Shown: positions 8,943-17,962 of the stretch, piece after piece
Position numbering within the stretch: position 1 is the first letter of the stretch
How the letters are laid out: each line of letters opens with the position of its first letter
NCBI RefSeq assembly: GCF_000026145.1
Contig: NC_009445.1
Span: 6,540,501-6,604,500 of the forward strand
Direction of reading: 5' to 3'
DNA: 64,000 nucleotides
From: Bradyrhizobium sp. ORS 278
GTDB lineage: Bacteria > Pseudomonadota > Alphaproteobacteria > Rhizobiales > Xanthobacteraceae
Position numbers and translations under genes: made by a program
The notes under the pieces: generated by a model
What the model saw: only the letters and a program-made list of their open reading frames with translations
What the model was told of the DNA's origin: nothing
The model's database searches: none

Positions 8943-9322
8943 GACATCTTCTACCGTATTCGCGCCGGCGCGGCGCGGGCCGCACCCGACGGCGCCGGCG
9001 CTCGACAAAAAACCAAGGCGCGCCGCTGGTTACAGGTGATTTCGCGATCGGGCCGCCCGGGACTTTTTCCCGAAATCGCGACGAGATCGAGAATCGTCAC
9101 AATGCTCTACCTGTCGGGTCATTGATGTGACCTACCTTCGCCATACGCCTCCGCGACGAGTCGATTGTTCCATCGACGTCGCAGCGAGGAAAGCTTGTCC
9201 AGACTGAACCCACTGTTCGATCGCCCGGCGCGCCGTGATCGCGTGCACGGCCATCCTCGTCGGTCAGCCTCCCGCCATGCGCGAGCCGGAGTTGCGGCTG
9301 AGCCAAGAGAGGGATCTGCACG

Positions 9323-12300
9323 ATGAGCCATCCGGTGCACATTCGCCCGAACGAGGCCAAGGCCACCGATCGCGGTGCCTCGCACGCATCCGGCAACGAG
9401 GGCGTGCGGCGGCTCGGCCCGCCCGCCGGCGTCTCAGTGACGGACAGCGAGGCGGCGCCGGACTCCGCGGCGCTGGACCCTTGGGACGCTCAGGCGGGCG
9501 ACGCTCTCGGCAGCGGAGCGGCTGTCGAGCCGTTGCAGGCGGTGCTCGGCGGCCTGACAGAGATCATCCGCGCGAACCGGCAGCCCGATCATTTCGCGGT
9601 CGAGGATCATGGCGTCGTACTCGACCAGGCGGAGCTGGAGGGTCTTCCGGGCATGGTGCTGAACACGTTCGACATCGACGGCCCGGTATGGCTCGCCGTC
9701 GAGGCGCTTGCCGCGAGCGAGCCGCCGGCGATCGATGCCGATCTCGACGTCTGGGTCGAAGCCTCGTCGGATCCGGAGCGGCGCCCCTCGCCCCGCGACA
9801 GCATTCAGGTCACGGTCGACGAGATCGAGAAGAACCGCCTCACTTTCGCGCGCCATGCGCGGCCTGAGGATTTTTCGCCCGCGGCAACGCCCGGCGCCTG
9901 GACCGGGCGGCTCCGCCTCGAGCAGCGCCCCGACCTCGTCCAGCGGATCGAGCGCTATGTCGGCGGCGCGTGGACGGCCTGGGCCGACGCCGAGCGCCTG
10001 CGCCGGCGCACCATGGCGATCCATCATTGCCTGCGCGACATGGCCGCCTCGGCGCGCGCCGATAACGCGACCGAGATCATGTGGGGCATCGCGCTGCCCT
10101 CGTCCCGGCACGGCGTGCGTGATGCCGAACTGCCGTTGTTCGAGCGCCCGGTCGAGATCGAGATCATCGACCGGCCGGACGCCGAGATCCGGGTCCGGCC
10201 GCGTTTCGCCGGCGCGACCGTCAACATGCGGGCGCTCGAGGCGATCGCACCGGACGCAGCGTCCGCCATGCGCGACACATCCGACCGCCTGATCGAGGCG
10301 CTCGAGCAGCGCGGCGAGCTGTCGCCGTTCGCGCCGCTCGGCCTCGCGCAGATCCTGAGCGCCGCCGGCATGCAGCCACCGCGCGATCCGGACGCCGCGG
10401 ACGCTGTCAATCCGGAGATCGCCACAGGGCGCTGGCTGCTGGCAGCGCGGCGACGGCCGGAGAGCCGCGCGCTGCGCGACATCGAATGCCTCAGGACCGC
10501 GATCGCGCATGCGCCACAGACCGAGAGCTGCCTGTCGGCCGCGGTGAGCGCGCTGGTCGCGCAGGCCGATGGACGAGCCCCCGGCAATGCGCGGCGGCAG
10601 CTTTCCAGCGTCGTCGGCGGTTCGGTCGACGTCGCGCCTGAGTCGAGGCCCGTCGTGGCGGAGCCCGGCGATCTGTTCTTCCCGCTTCCCGCGGCCGCCG
10701 AGGATGCGGAGATCGTGCGCGAGCTGTCCCGCGCGGACGGCGTCGTGGTCGACGCGCGGTCGGGCGACGATCGGGTGGCGGCGCTCATCAACGTGGTCTG
10801 CCACCATCTCGCGCTCGGCGCGCGCGTGCTCGTCGTGTCGAGGGACGAGACGGCGCTGTCGCTGCTGCACGCCCGGCTGCCCTCCAGCGTCCGCGAACTG
10901 ACCATGAGTTCGACCGGCTCGGACAAGGACGTGCTCAGGAAGGCCGAGGCGCTGGCTGGCCGGCTGCAAGCGATCGTCGACACGGCGAGTTCGCGCGACA
11001 ATATCGGACAGATCGGCCGGCTCGAGCGAGACATCATCTCGAAACGGGCGCAGATCGCGTCGCTCGACGATGAGATCGTCGACATCATCCGCCGTCACCT
11101 GAGGCTGACCGGGCGGCTGCCCGAGCTGCCGTTCGAACTGTTCGATGGATGGCTCGGTGAAGCCCACGCCTGGTTCACCGATCGTCCGAAACGTCTGCTC
11201 GACAGCGCGGACCCGCTGGTCGCCGCGGTCGACAAGGCGCGCGCGGCGCGGCTGCGCCTCGGCGAACGCATCAAGCATATCGATGACGAGCTGCCAGACG
11301 CCGCGGCGCTGCCCGATGCCGCCGCGATCATGCGCCTGCACGACGAGCTGCGACAGCAGGCGGGGCTGGCCTCGGGCGCCAGCCGCGACGAGGATCTGGC
11401 GCTCGACGCCATCGCGACCTTCGGGCTCGATGCGACCAGCCGCCTCGCCTCCGATCTCGACGCCCTGATCGCGGGCCATCAGGCCATCGCCGATGAGACG
11501 TGGCTCGCCAGGCTGTCGCCGCTCGGAACCAGCAAGGCTGACGCTCCCTCAGCGCTCGACAAGGTCGTGGTCTGGGCACGCGATGCCTCTTTCCAGCTGT
11601 CGCGCAGCGCTGAATTCACCAAGCGGCCGGTGCAGGTGCCGGTCGAGGCTTTCACCCGGCGCGATGCCATTCGCGTGGTCGAGCGGCTGGCCGCCGGCGA
11701 GGCACCGTTCGCGCGGTTCTCACCCTCGCGGCGCGGCTTGAAGGCTGCGGTCGAAGCCATCACCGTCGACGGGGTCGCGCCCTCGACGCTGGCCGATTGG
11801 CAATATGTCGGACGATTCCTGCTGTGGCGCCACGAGCTGCAGTCGCTGCGCGCGCGCTGGGCGGCGATCGCCAGCAAGATCGACGTGCCGGCGATTCAGC
11901 TCGGGTCGGCGCGGGCGTTCGACGATCTCGAACGCATCGTCAACGGCGTCGAGGCTGCCATCGTGACCGCTGCGCTCGCGGTCCGCAACGTGTCCGACGC
12001 TTGTCGCAAACTGTCGATGACGGAGAGCGATATCACCGCGATGCTGTCAGGCCAGCAGCGGCCGACGGCATTCGGCGCCGCCATTCGCAGCGTCATCAAG
12101 CGCGTTTCCGGACCGCTGGTCGAGCTCGCCAGGATCGGCGAGCTGTTTGCTGGCGCAGCCGACTTTGCCACCACCGTTCAGGCCGAGGTGCTGTCGCAGG
12201 TCGGCGATGCCGACGCGGAGCCGCAGCAGCTCGCAGCGCGCTGGCGCGAGATCGTCGCCACCATGGACGCGGTTCGCGTCGCCCGTGCGGACTACGAGCT

Positions 12301-14539
12301 GATCAAGACGGCATGCCGACTCGCGATCGCCGCAGGCGCGCCGAACCTGGCGAACCGGCTGCGATCCGAGCTCAAGGCGGACAAGGACGCGGATCTCGCC
12401 GATTGGGTGACGGCCTGGAATCAGGCCGTGCTGAAGCGCATCGAGAATCCCGAGCAGCGGCAATTGCTGCTTGATCTCGCCGGACAGCGCGCGCGGCTCG
12501 AGACGCGCTCGCTGGCGCTGTTCGAAGCCGTGATCGGCGCCCGCATGTCGCTGGGCATCGCGCAGAATGCGAGCGGCGCCGTCCGGCAATCGCTGAAGCG
12601 CTTCAGCGACACGATGCAGAAGATGGCATCGGCCTGCGCCGGTCCGACCGCGCGCCGCCTTCGGTCCACGGCCCGCAAATCGCTCGAGGGCTGGCTCGAG
12701 GAGGTGCCTTGTCACATCATGCCGGCGTGGCGAGTGGCCGAGCTCCTGCCGGCGCGGATCGGCACGTTCGATCTGCTGGTCGTTGATGCCGCCGCGCGCT
12801 CCGATCTGCGCGATCTGGCCGCGATGCTGCGTGCCCGCAAGGTCGTGATCAGCGACGCCCATCGCAATCCGGCGACCCGCGCCGACGGCAACCATCGATC
12901 CCGTAGCGATGCCAAGACTCCCAACAAGGCTCCCGACAAGGCCCCCAACAAGGCTCATAACAAGACTGCGCGCGGCCTTCCGCCGGCGCTGCGCTCCCTG
13001 CTGCAGCCCGACGCCTCGCTGCGCGATCTCGCCGAAATCCTGTTCCCGGAGCGCATCATCGCACTCCGTGCGCGCCCCGTCGCCGGCGCGGCGGTGTCGG
13101 TCGCGGCCCCGGTCCTGTTTGAGACCACCAGGTCTGCCGAACCGAAAGTGCCACCGCAGGCTGTGGTGGCGACGCCGAAGCGGCCGGCATCCCGGAACGC
13201 GACGCACACGCTCGAGGAGGAGATTGCCACGGTCGCGAAATATCTCTCGATGGCCCGCCGCTCCGGCGCAGACGTCGGCGCGATCGCAACGCGCGATCAG
13301 ACGCGTTCCGACAGCCGCACAGCAGCGCCCAAGCCGTCGCCGGAGCTTCGCCTGCTGCGCCGGCGTCCTGCGCCTGCGCCCAAGCCCATGGCCGAGCCCA
13401 AGCCGGAGCCCGAAGTCGTCGCGGCTCTCGTTGTTCCACCCGCGCTGCCCGAGCAACCGGCGGTCGTAGCGCCTGTCGGAGCTGATCAGCTCGCGGCTGG
13501 CCCGATCGCCCCGGTCGAGGTGCCACCGATCGTCATCGAGAAGCCGGCGCAGATTGCGCCCGTCGGCACTGAGGAGAAGAGCGTCCTGGTCGCAGAGCAA
13601 GCCGATCGGGCCAACGCGTCGTCCGCGAACGCCGAACCGGCCAAGCCGATTGCGGCGATGACGCCCGCCCCTTCCACCGTCGCAGCCGAGGAGATCAAGA
13701 TTCATGCATCGCTGATCGAGATGGCCTTCAAGGCGGCGGAGACGCCCACGCTGCCGCGCCGCCGGCTGCCGAGCCGGCGCGTGATGACGGTGGCCGCGGC
13801 CGGCCTGCTCGCAATCGTCGCCGTCTCCTGGGAGCGCGCCTCGCAATGGGTGCAGGTGCCGTTGAGCGATGCGACCGCCGCGTCGACGCTGCCGAGCGAG
13901 CCCGCACCGCGCAAGGTGAATGCCGAACGGATCATGCCGGATGGCAAGCCAGTTGCGTCCGCTGCTGCGGATGAGCATGCAACGGTCGGCATGAGCGTGC
14001 CGGTCAGCACGCCGGCACAGGCCTATCTCTATCACGAGGACCCGCAGGATCCGAAGGGCAAGCGCTTCCCCGGCAAGGTCACGTGGTCGCTGGAGCCGAG
14101 CAAGGGGCCGCGCGCCGATGCGTCGGCCGCGATCAAGGGTGAGATCGAGATCGAGAATGGCGCCAAGGTCACGATCGCGCTGCGGCGGAACACCGAGCTG
14201 GAGCTGCCGGCCAGCCACGTCATGGAGCTGTCGTTCAACTGGGCGGATCCGAGCGTCACGGGGCTCTCCAGCATGCGAGGTATCGGCCTGAAGGGCGAGG
14301 AGGCGGAGCGCGGCACGGCGCTGGTCACCCAGACCGCCAAGGTCACGCCGAAATACTTCATGGTCGCGCTGTCCGCCAACGAGGTCGATGCCAAGCGCAA
14401 CATGATGCTGCTGAAGGGCAAGCAGTGGTTCGATATCCCGATCGTCTACGAGGGCGGCAGCCGGGCGCTGCTGTCGATCGAGAAGGGCAGCGAGGGCGAG
14501 CGCGTGTTCAAGGACGCCTTCGCCAGCTGGGGTCAGTGA
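9323..14539 (+). CDS. giant membrane-anchored pseudo-helicase (degenerate SF1 DNA2/NAM7-type) with novel C-terminal domain
   Basis: 1738 residues, starting at the ATG at 9323. Residues 470-530 (VVVDARSGDDRVAALINVV, then ALGARVLVVSRDETALSLLHARLP) align by eye with motifs I and Ia of SF1 helicases, but the GxxGxGKS/T loop is gone. Residues 1128-1185 (EVPCHIMPAWRVAELLP, FDLLVVDAAARSD, KVVISDAHRNP) correspond to the segment around motifs II and III, with DEAS changed to DAAA and GDxxQ lost. The intervening 600 residues are helical. The second RecA domain is missing: in its place are a 12-bp tandem repeat region, a Pro/Ala-rich linker (about 1260-1460), one TM helix (about 1487-1504) and a beta-rich domain of about 180 residues. 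It is the first gene of a three-gene operon. ATPase activity is unlikely; function unknown. Confidence 0.75.
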   Translation: MSHPVHIRPNEAKATDRGASHASGNEGVRRLGPPAGVSVTDSEAAPDSAALDPWDAQAGDALGSGAAVEPLQAVLGGLTEIIRANRQPDHFAVEDHGVVLDQAELEGLPGMVLNTFDIDGPVWLAVEALAASEPPAIDADLDVWVEASSDPERRPSPRDSIQVTVDEIEKNRLTFARHARPEDFSPAATPGAWTGRLRLEQRPDLVQRIERYVGGAWTAWADAERLRRRTMAIHHCLRDMAASARADNATEIMWGIALPSSRHGVRDAELPLFERPVEIEIIDRPDAEIRVRPRFAGATVNMRALEAIAPDAASAMRDTSDRLIEALEQRGELSPFAPLGLAQILSAAGMQPPRDPDAADAVNPEIATGRWLLAARRRPESRALRDIECLRTAIAHAPQTESCLSAAVSALVAQADGRAPGNARRQLSSVVGGSVDVAPESRPVVAEPGDLFFPLPAAAEDAEIVRELSRADGVVVDARSGDDRVAALINVVCHHLALGARVLVVSRDETALSLLHARLPSSVRELTMSSTGSDKDVLRKAEALAGRLQAIVDTASSRDNIGQIGRLERDIISKRAQIASLDDEIVDIIRRHLRLTGRLPELPFELFDGWLGEAHAWFTDRPKRLLDSADPLVAAVDKARAARLRLGERIKHIDDELPDAAALPDAAAIMRLHDELRQQAGLASGASRDEDLALDAIATFGLDATSRLASDLDALIAGHQAIADETWLARLSPLGTSKADAPSALDKVVVWARDASFQLSRSAEFTKRPVQVPVEAFTRRDAIRVVERLAAGEAPFARFSPSRRGLKAAVEAITVDGVAPSTLADWQYVGRFLLWRHELQSLRARWAAIASKIDVPAIQLGSARAFDDLERIVNGVEAAIVTAALAVRNVSDACRKLSMTESDITAMLSGQQRPTAFGAAIRSVIKRVSGPLVELARIGELFAGAADFATTVQAEVLSQVGDADAEPQQLAARWREIVATMDAVRVARADYELIKTACRLAIAAGAPNLANRLRSELKADKDADLADWVTAWNQAVLKRIENPEQRQLLLDLAGQRARLETRSLALFEAVIGARMSLGIAQNASGAVRQSLKRFSDTMQKMASACAGPTARRLRSTARKSLEGWLEEVPCHIMPAWRVAELLPARIGTFDLLVVDAAARSDLRDLAAMLRARKVVISDAHRNPATRADGNHRSRSDAKTPNKAPDKAPNKAHNKTARGLPPALRSLLQPDASLRDLAEILFPERIIALRARPVAGAAVSVAAPVLFETTRSAEPKVPPQAVVATPKRPASRNATHTLEEEIATVAKYLSMARRSGADVGAIATRDQTRSDSRTAAPKPSPELRLLRRRPAPAPKPMAEPKPEPEVVAALVVPPALPEQPAVVAPVGADQLAAGPIAPVEVPPIVIEKPAQIAPVGTEEKSVLVAEQADRANASSANAEPAKPIAAMTPAPSTVAAEEIKIHASLIEMAFKAAETPTLPRRRLPSRRVMTVAAAGLLAIVAVSWERASQWVQVPLSDATAASTLPSEPAPRKVNAERIMPDGKPVASAAADEHATVGMSVPVSTPAQAYLYHEDPQDPKGKRFPGKVTWSLEPSKGPRADASAAIKGEIEIENGAKVTIALRRNTELELPASHVMELSFNWADPSVTGLSSMRGIGLKGEEAERGTALVTQTAKVTPKYFMVALSANEVDAKRNMMLLKGKQWFDIPIVYEGGSRALLSIEKGSEGERVFKDAFASWGQ
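12917..12964 (+). repeat. 12-bp tandem repeat inside the pseudo-helicase gene
   Basis: Four in-frame 12-bp units encode (T/A)-(P/H)-(N/D)-K repeats. They lie exactly where a genuine SF1 helicase would continue into its second RecA-like domain, so they may mark the site where that domain was replaced by a linker. Confidence 0.8.
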
Positions 14540-14571
14540 GCGGATTTGCAGCGTCGCGAGGCGAGGACGGC

Positions 14572-16029
14572 ATGAGCGAGAGTTCAGCATTGCAATGGCT
14601 GCGGGCGCCGAAGCTCGCGGAGGATACGCTGCCGATGGACTCGCGCACGGTCGCCTGCCGGCGCTGCGGCCGCACCGTGGAGGTGTCGCTCAGCCCGATG
14701 CGCCCGCCCGGCTTCCTTCGCATCGAGGACCAGGTCGAATGCCCCGAGGTGCAGGAGCGCTGGACGGGCAAGGACCAGGGCGGTTTGCTGCTGATGATGT
14801 GCGGCGCGCTCGAGCAGTCGCTCGACGCCGAATGGGAGATGGCGGAGGTCGAGGCGGCGACCGCGCATGAGCCGCCGCCGATCGTTGCTCCGACCCCGCC
14901 GCACGCGGCGCCAGAGCTGATCGATGCCCTGCAGGACAGATGGAACGACGATCATGACGATGATCGGCAGGTCGTATCCTCGACCGGCCGGCTGGCCAAG
15001 CTGCGTGCAGGATCCGCGCGGTTGCGCAAGGGAGCGGTGCGCGCCGTCGTGGCGGTCTCGATCCTCGGCGTGGTCTTTCTCGGCGGGGTGCTGCTGCCGC
15101 TGCGCGAGATCAGGCTGCTGATCCAGACGCCGCCCGGCGGCCTGGCCGCGTCGTCGAGCGCACCGCGCGACGCGCTCTCCGCGCCGCCGACCTCGCCGCG
15201 CCGCATCCTTTCGGAAAGTGCAGCCACACCGCCTGGCGGCCAGCAAGTGCAAAGCACCTTCGTTCCGCCGCGTCCGGCGGCCGGCGCTGACATGGCGTCA
15301 GTGCCCGCTGAGCCCGTCGCGGCGCCGCGTCCCGCCCCGGAGCCGGAGCCGAAGCTGCGCGTGCCCGAACTGATCGCGGTCGCCGGCGGCAACTTCGCGA
15401 TGGGCGGCGACGACGAGTCCGAGCAGCCGGTGCACCAGGTCAGCATCAAGCCGTTCTCGCTCGGCAAGCATCCGGTGACCGTCGGCGAGTGGAAGAGTTG
15501 CGTGGCCGCGGCCAGCTGTCCCGACATCGCCATCGGCCCCGACGATCGGCCGGTCGTGAATGTCAGCTATGACGATACGCAGGCCTATCTGGCCTGGCTC
15601 TCGCGGGCGACCGGCAAGACGTTCCGCCTGCCGACCGAGGCCGAGTGGGAATATGCAGCGCGCGCCGGTCAGCGCACCCGCTACTGGTGGGGCGATCGCA
15701 TGCGCCAGGGCATGGCCAGCTGCAGGGGCTGCAACGGCGACGCGGAGTTGGATCTGCCGCCGAAGATTGCCAGCACGCAGGTCAATCCGTTCGGTCTTCA
15801 TGACATGGGCGGCGGGGTCGGCCAGTGGGTCGCCGACTCCTGGCACAAGAACTACAAGGGCGCGCCTGCCGATGGATCGGCCTGGCTCGAGGACGGCAGC
15901 TACGCCCGCGTCATCCGCTCCGGATCCTGGAAGAATGGTCCGTCGGATGCGCGCGCCGGAAGCCGCGACCGCTACGATGGGCGCATCCGGCATCCGACCT
16001 TGGGCTTCCGCGTCGCATCGTCATCATAG
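14572..16029 (+). CDS. membrane-anchored formylglycine-generating-enzyme-like (SUMF1 fold) protein lacking catalytic cysteines
   Basis: 485 residues; the start at 14572 follows GAGGACGG and leaves a 32-bp gap after the pseudo-helicase. N-terminal region: a possible zinc ribbon (CRRCGR at about 24-29, later VECPE and MMCGA). A TM helix is near 154-176, then a Pro/Ala-rich linker, then an FGE-sulfatase domain from about 266 to the end (VAGGNFAMGGDD, PTEAEWEYAARAG, FGLHDMGGGVGQWVADSW, RSGSWKNG, GFRVASS). The cysteines that act in true FGE, located after the GSW motif, are absent, and the usual GNVWEW is GGVGQW. So it is probably a binding or scaffold domain, not a sulfatase-modifying oxidase. 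Topology suggests the domain is periplasmic. Confidence 0.8.
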   Translation: MSESSALQWLRAPKLAEDTLPMDSRTVACRRCGRTVEVSLSPMRPPGFLRIEDQVECPEVQERWTGKDQGGLLLMMCGALEQSLDAEWEMAEVEAATAHEPPPIVAPTPPHAAPELIDALQDRWNDDHDDDRQVVSSTGRLAKLRAGSARLRKGAVRAVVAVSILGVVFLGGVLLPLREIRLLIQTPPGGLAASSSAPRDALSAPPTSPRRILSESAATPPGGQQVQSTFVPPRPAAGADMASVPAEPVAAPRPAPEPEPKLRVPELIAVAGGNFAMGGDDESEQPVHQVSIKPFSLGKHPVTVGEWKSCVAAASCPDIAIGPDDRPVVNVSYDDTQAYLAWLSRATGKTFRLPTEAEWEYAARAGQRTRYWWGDRMRQGMASCRGCNGDAELDLPPKIASTQVNPFGLHDMGGGVGQWVADSWHKNYKGAPADGSAWLEDGSYARVIRSGSWKNGPSDARAGSRDRYDGRIRHPTLGFRVASSS

Positions 16030-16038
16030 GGGATCTGA

Positions 16039-16650
16039 ATGAAGCGGACCACATCTCGACGTCTCTGCCTGATCCTGACCTTGTCGCTCGCGCTCGTGCC
16101 CTCGCTCTCCTGGTCCAAGGGCACCAAGGCTGCGAAGGATGCCCGCGTCTATTTCATCTCGCCGGCCGACGGCGAGACGGTGAGCGGGCCTTTCATCTGC
16201 CGGTTCGGCCTGCGCAACATGGGCGTCACTCATGCGGGCGACGATTTCGCCGGCAGCGGCCATCACCATCTGCTGATCGACGTCGACGAGACGATGCAGG
16301 CCGGCGAGCCGATCTCTCGCGACAAGAAGCACATCCATTACGCCGCGGGCGAGACCGAGGCGCGGGTCGAACTGCCGCCGGGCAAGCACACGCTGCAGCT
16401 CGTGCTGGGCGACACCAAGCACCTCAACTTCGATCCGCCGCTGATCTCCGAGAAGATCATGATCACGGTCACCAAGCCGAACGGATCGGATGAGGCGCGC
16501 GCAACGCGGAGCACCAACGAGCGGCGCAAGCCCCTCGAGCGCGCCGCGGCGCCAGAGCCGCTCCAGCTGCAGCCCGCGCTGACGCCGGAGATGACGAAAT
16601 CTCCCGAAAGCTCCGATTTCATCAGCCGGGTCTTCACCGGCTCGAAGTAG
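16039..16650 (+). CDS. secreted DUF4399 protein
   Basis: 203 residues with a signal peptide (KRTTSRRLCLILTLSLALV, cleavage near residue 26). The body matches the DUF4399 pattern: VYFISPADGETVSGPF, FGLRNMGVTHAGDD, then GHHHLLIDVD (H75-H77), PGKHTLQLVLGD and HLNFDPPLIS. DUF4399 proteins are beta-sandwich, probably periplasmic; the conserved histidines suggest metal or ligand binding, but no activity is established that I know of. A charged Arg/Pro-rich C-terminal extension of about 50 residues ends in FISRVFTGSK. The gene starts 9 bp after the FGE-like gene, so it belongs to the same operon. Confidence 0.85.
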   Translation: MKRTTSRRLCLILTLSLALVPSLSWSKGTKAAKDARVYFISPADGETVSGPFICRFGLRNMGVTHAGDDFAGSGHHHLLIDVDETMQAGEPISRDKKHIHYAAGETEARVELPPGKHTLQLVLGDTKHLNFDPPLISEKIMITVTKPNGSDEARATRSTNERRKPLERAAAPEPLQLQPALTPEMTKSPESSDFISRVFTGSK

Positions 16651-17640
16651 CTCCGAACATCGTCCAAGAAACGGACGCAGGATCGTCCCGTTACGCGGCC
16701 CGCTCCATCGCGCGCACGTGCCCGTGAGCCGGCATCGCTTCGCCTGAGGTCGCTTCTCGAACGATCGGCGCACGGGCCTGTCGCTGCTCGACAGCGAGGC
16801 CGCTCCGACACCATCCTCGTCTGCGGCAAGACAGCATGGACGCATGTCCACAATCGCTGCACGCTCCGCGAGGCGCCGGTCTGCCGCGCTCGGAGGAGCT
16901 CGGGTGGCAATGGCCACAGCTCAGGACGAGGCACGACCGATCCCGATGCACATCGGGATCTCGTCGTCGAAGCGTCCGGCGAGTCCTTCCCCTGCAGCGA
17001 TCCACCGTCCGGTCGACGGTTCGTATCGGCAACGGCATTGACCGCGACTGACTGCACGCAGCAATCCGCCTCTGACGACACGCGAACGCACGACCGTGCG
17101 TATATCGACCGCTGACGTAATCAGCGCTCGATCGCGGCGCTTGCACACGGCTGCTCTCATCACCGACACGTGCAACCAAACAATGAGCTGAAAAAAAATT
17201 TCTGAGACCTAACGTCGCATCTTGTCGCTGACGGAACGGTTCTCGCCGCATCGTCGTCACAGCCGCATTCGGGCAGGAGTGTGGTCATCGGCGCGACCGA
17301 GGCGACGCATCCGCAGTGCTCGGACCCAGCGCACCACGTGCGGTTCGCGATACGCCTTGCGAATCAATATCAATTGCAAGCGTGGCCACGACATGCGGAC
17401 GGTGCTCGCAGAAAACATCAGCAGCCGATCGATCTCGTTTGAACGCAACGGGACCGCATTTGGGTCCGCGAGCCAGCGACATTGCGGCCGCAAGTAGGAC
17501 GGGTGCGGCTCAATACGCGTCTCGTACCGCGTCGGTCGTCAAACGCGACGTCCAAGTTTCGTTGAAATTAATCGCCCCTTTGTCTCTCGCGCTACGCGCG
17601 CTTCAGGCGCCGCTGCGCAGAGTTCGAGGAGGAATTGATA
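16651..17640. other. 990-bp region without a recognisable gene
   Basis: Short frames on both strands here are Arg/Ser-rich and show no family resemblance or good ribosome binding site. The region is less GC-biased than its neighbours near 17170-17220, where an A-tract (17190-17197) occurs. It must hold the promoter for the PepSY gene. A decayed gene or an unannotated RNA cannot be excluded. Confidence 0.6.
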
Positions 17641-17919
17641 GTGAAGCTCATCAAGATCACGGCTGTCGCGCTTGGCGCGGGTCTCGCGTCCGGTTCGGTT
17701 GCATTCGCCGACGGCTACAAGGATTGCACCAAGCTCGACAAGGCATCGTGGAAGCCGACGGCGGACGCCGAAGCCAAGGCGAAGGCCGCGGGCTACGAGG
17801 TTCGCCAGACCAAGATCGAGGGCACCTGCTACGAGGTCTATGGCGTCAAGGGCGGCAAGCTGTTCGAGTTGTTCTACAGCCCCGAGGACCTTGCACTGAA
17901 GCATACCAAGGCGAAGTGA
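17641..17919 (+). CDS. small periplasmic PepSY-domain protein
   Basis: Taken from the GTG at 17641, which has a strong GAGGAGGA box seven bases upstream; an in-frame TTG at 17635 would overlap that box. 92 residues: signal peptide of about 23 residues (KLIKITAVALGAGLASGSVAFA), then one PepSY_2-like unit in which ADAEAKAKAAGYEVRQTKIEGTCYEVYGV is followed by KLFELFYSPEDL. Two cysteines (in YKDCTK and GTCYEV) could pair. PepSY proteins of this type are often encoded next to cytochrome b561, as here, and are thought to act with it in periplasmic electron transfer or regulation; the exact role is unknown. Confidence 0.85.
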   Translation: MKLIKITAVALGAGLASGSVAFADGYKDCTKLDKASWKPTADAEAKAKAAGYEVRQTKIEGTCYEVYGVKGGKLFELFYSPEDLALKHTKAK

Positions 17920-17962
17920 TCCGACCATCATGCGTGACGCAGGACAATCCCGCCGGAGCGAC

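Larger units (their letters stand above)
8553..9322. other. 770-bp divergent intergenic region
   Basis: This gap separates the efflux operon (minus) from the helicase-like gene (plus) and must contain both promoters. It holds one palindromic repeat (8677-8759) and one AT-richer stretch with the inverted repeat at 8928-8942. Short open frames here lack coding character. GC-rich low-information sequence follows to 9322. Confidence 0.7.

Noticed and set aside
9434..11479. 681-codon open frame on the minus strand within the pseudo-helicase gene
   Set aside because: It is the mirror image of a coding frame with low complexity of Arg/Gly/Asp, no family resemblance and no ribosome binding site.
12917..12964. 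CRISPR or VNTR array
   Set aside because: Only four in-frame 12-bp units inside a gene; no spacers.
12047..14590. 847-codon open frame on the minus strand
   Set aside because: Opposite the same gene; Arg/His/Gly-rich shadow with no domain.
9323..16650. Classical phage-defence operon
   Set aside because: The helicase lacks ATPase motifs and no nuclease, methylase or toxin gene is adjacent; the locus was therefore not called a defence system.
17222..17497. Possible small gene in the 990-bp gap
   Set aside because: No ribosome binding site, Arg/Ser-rich, no family resemblance.
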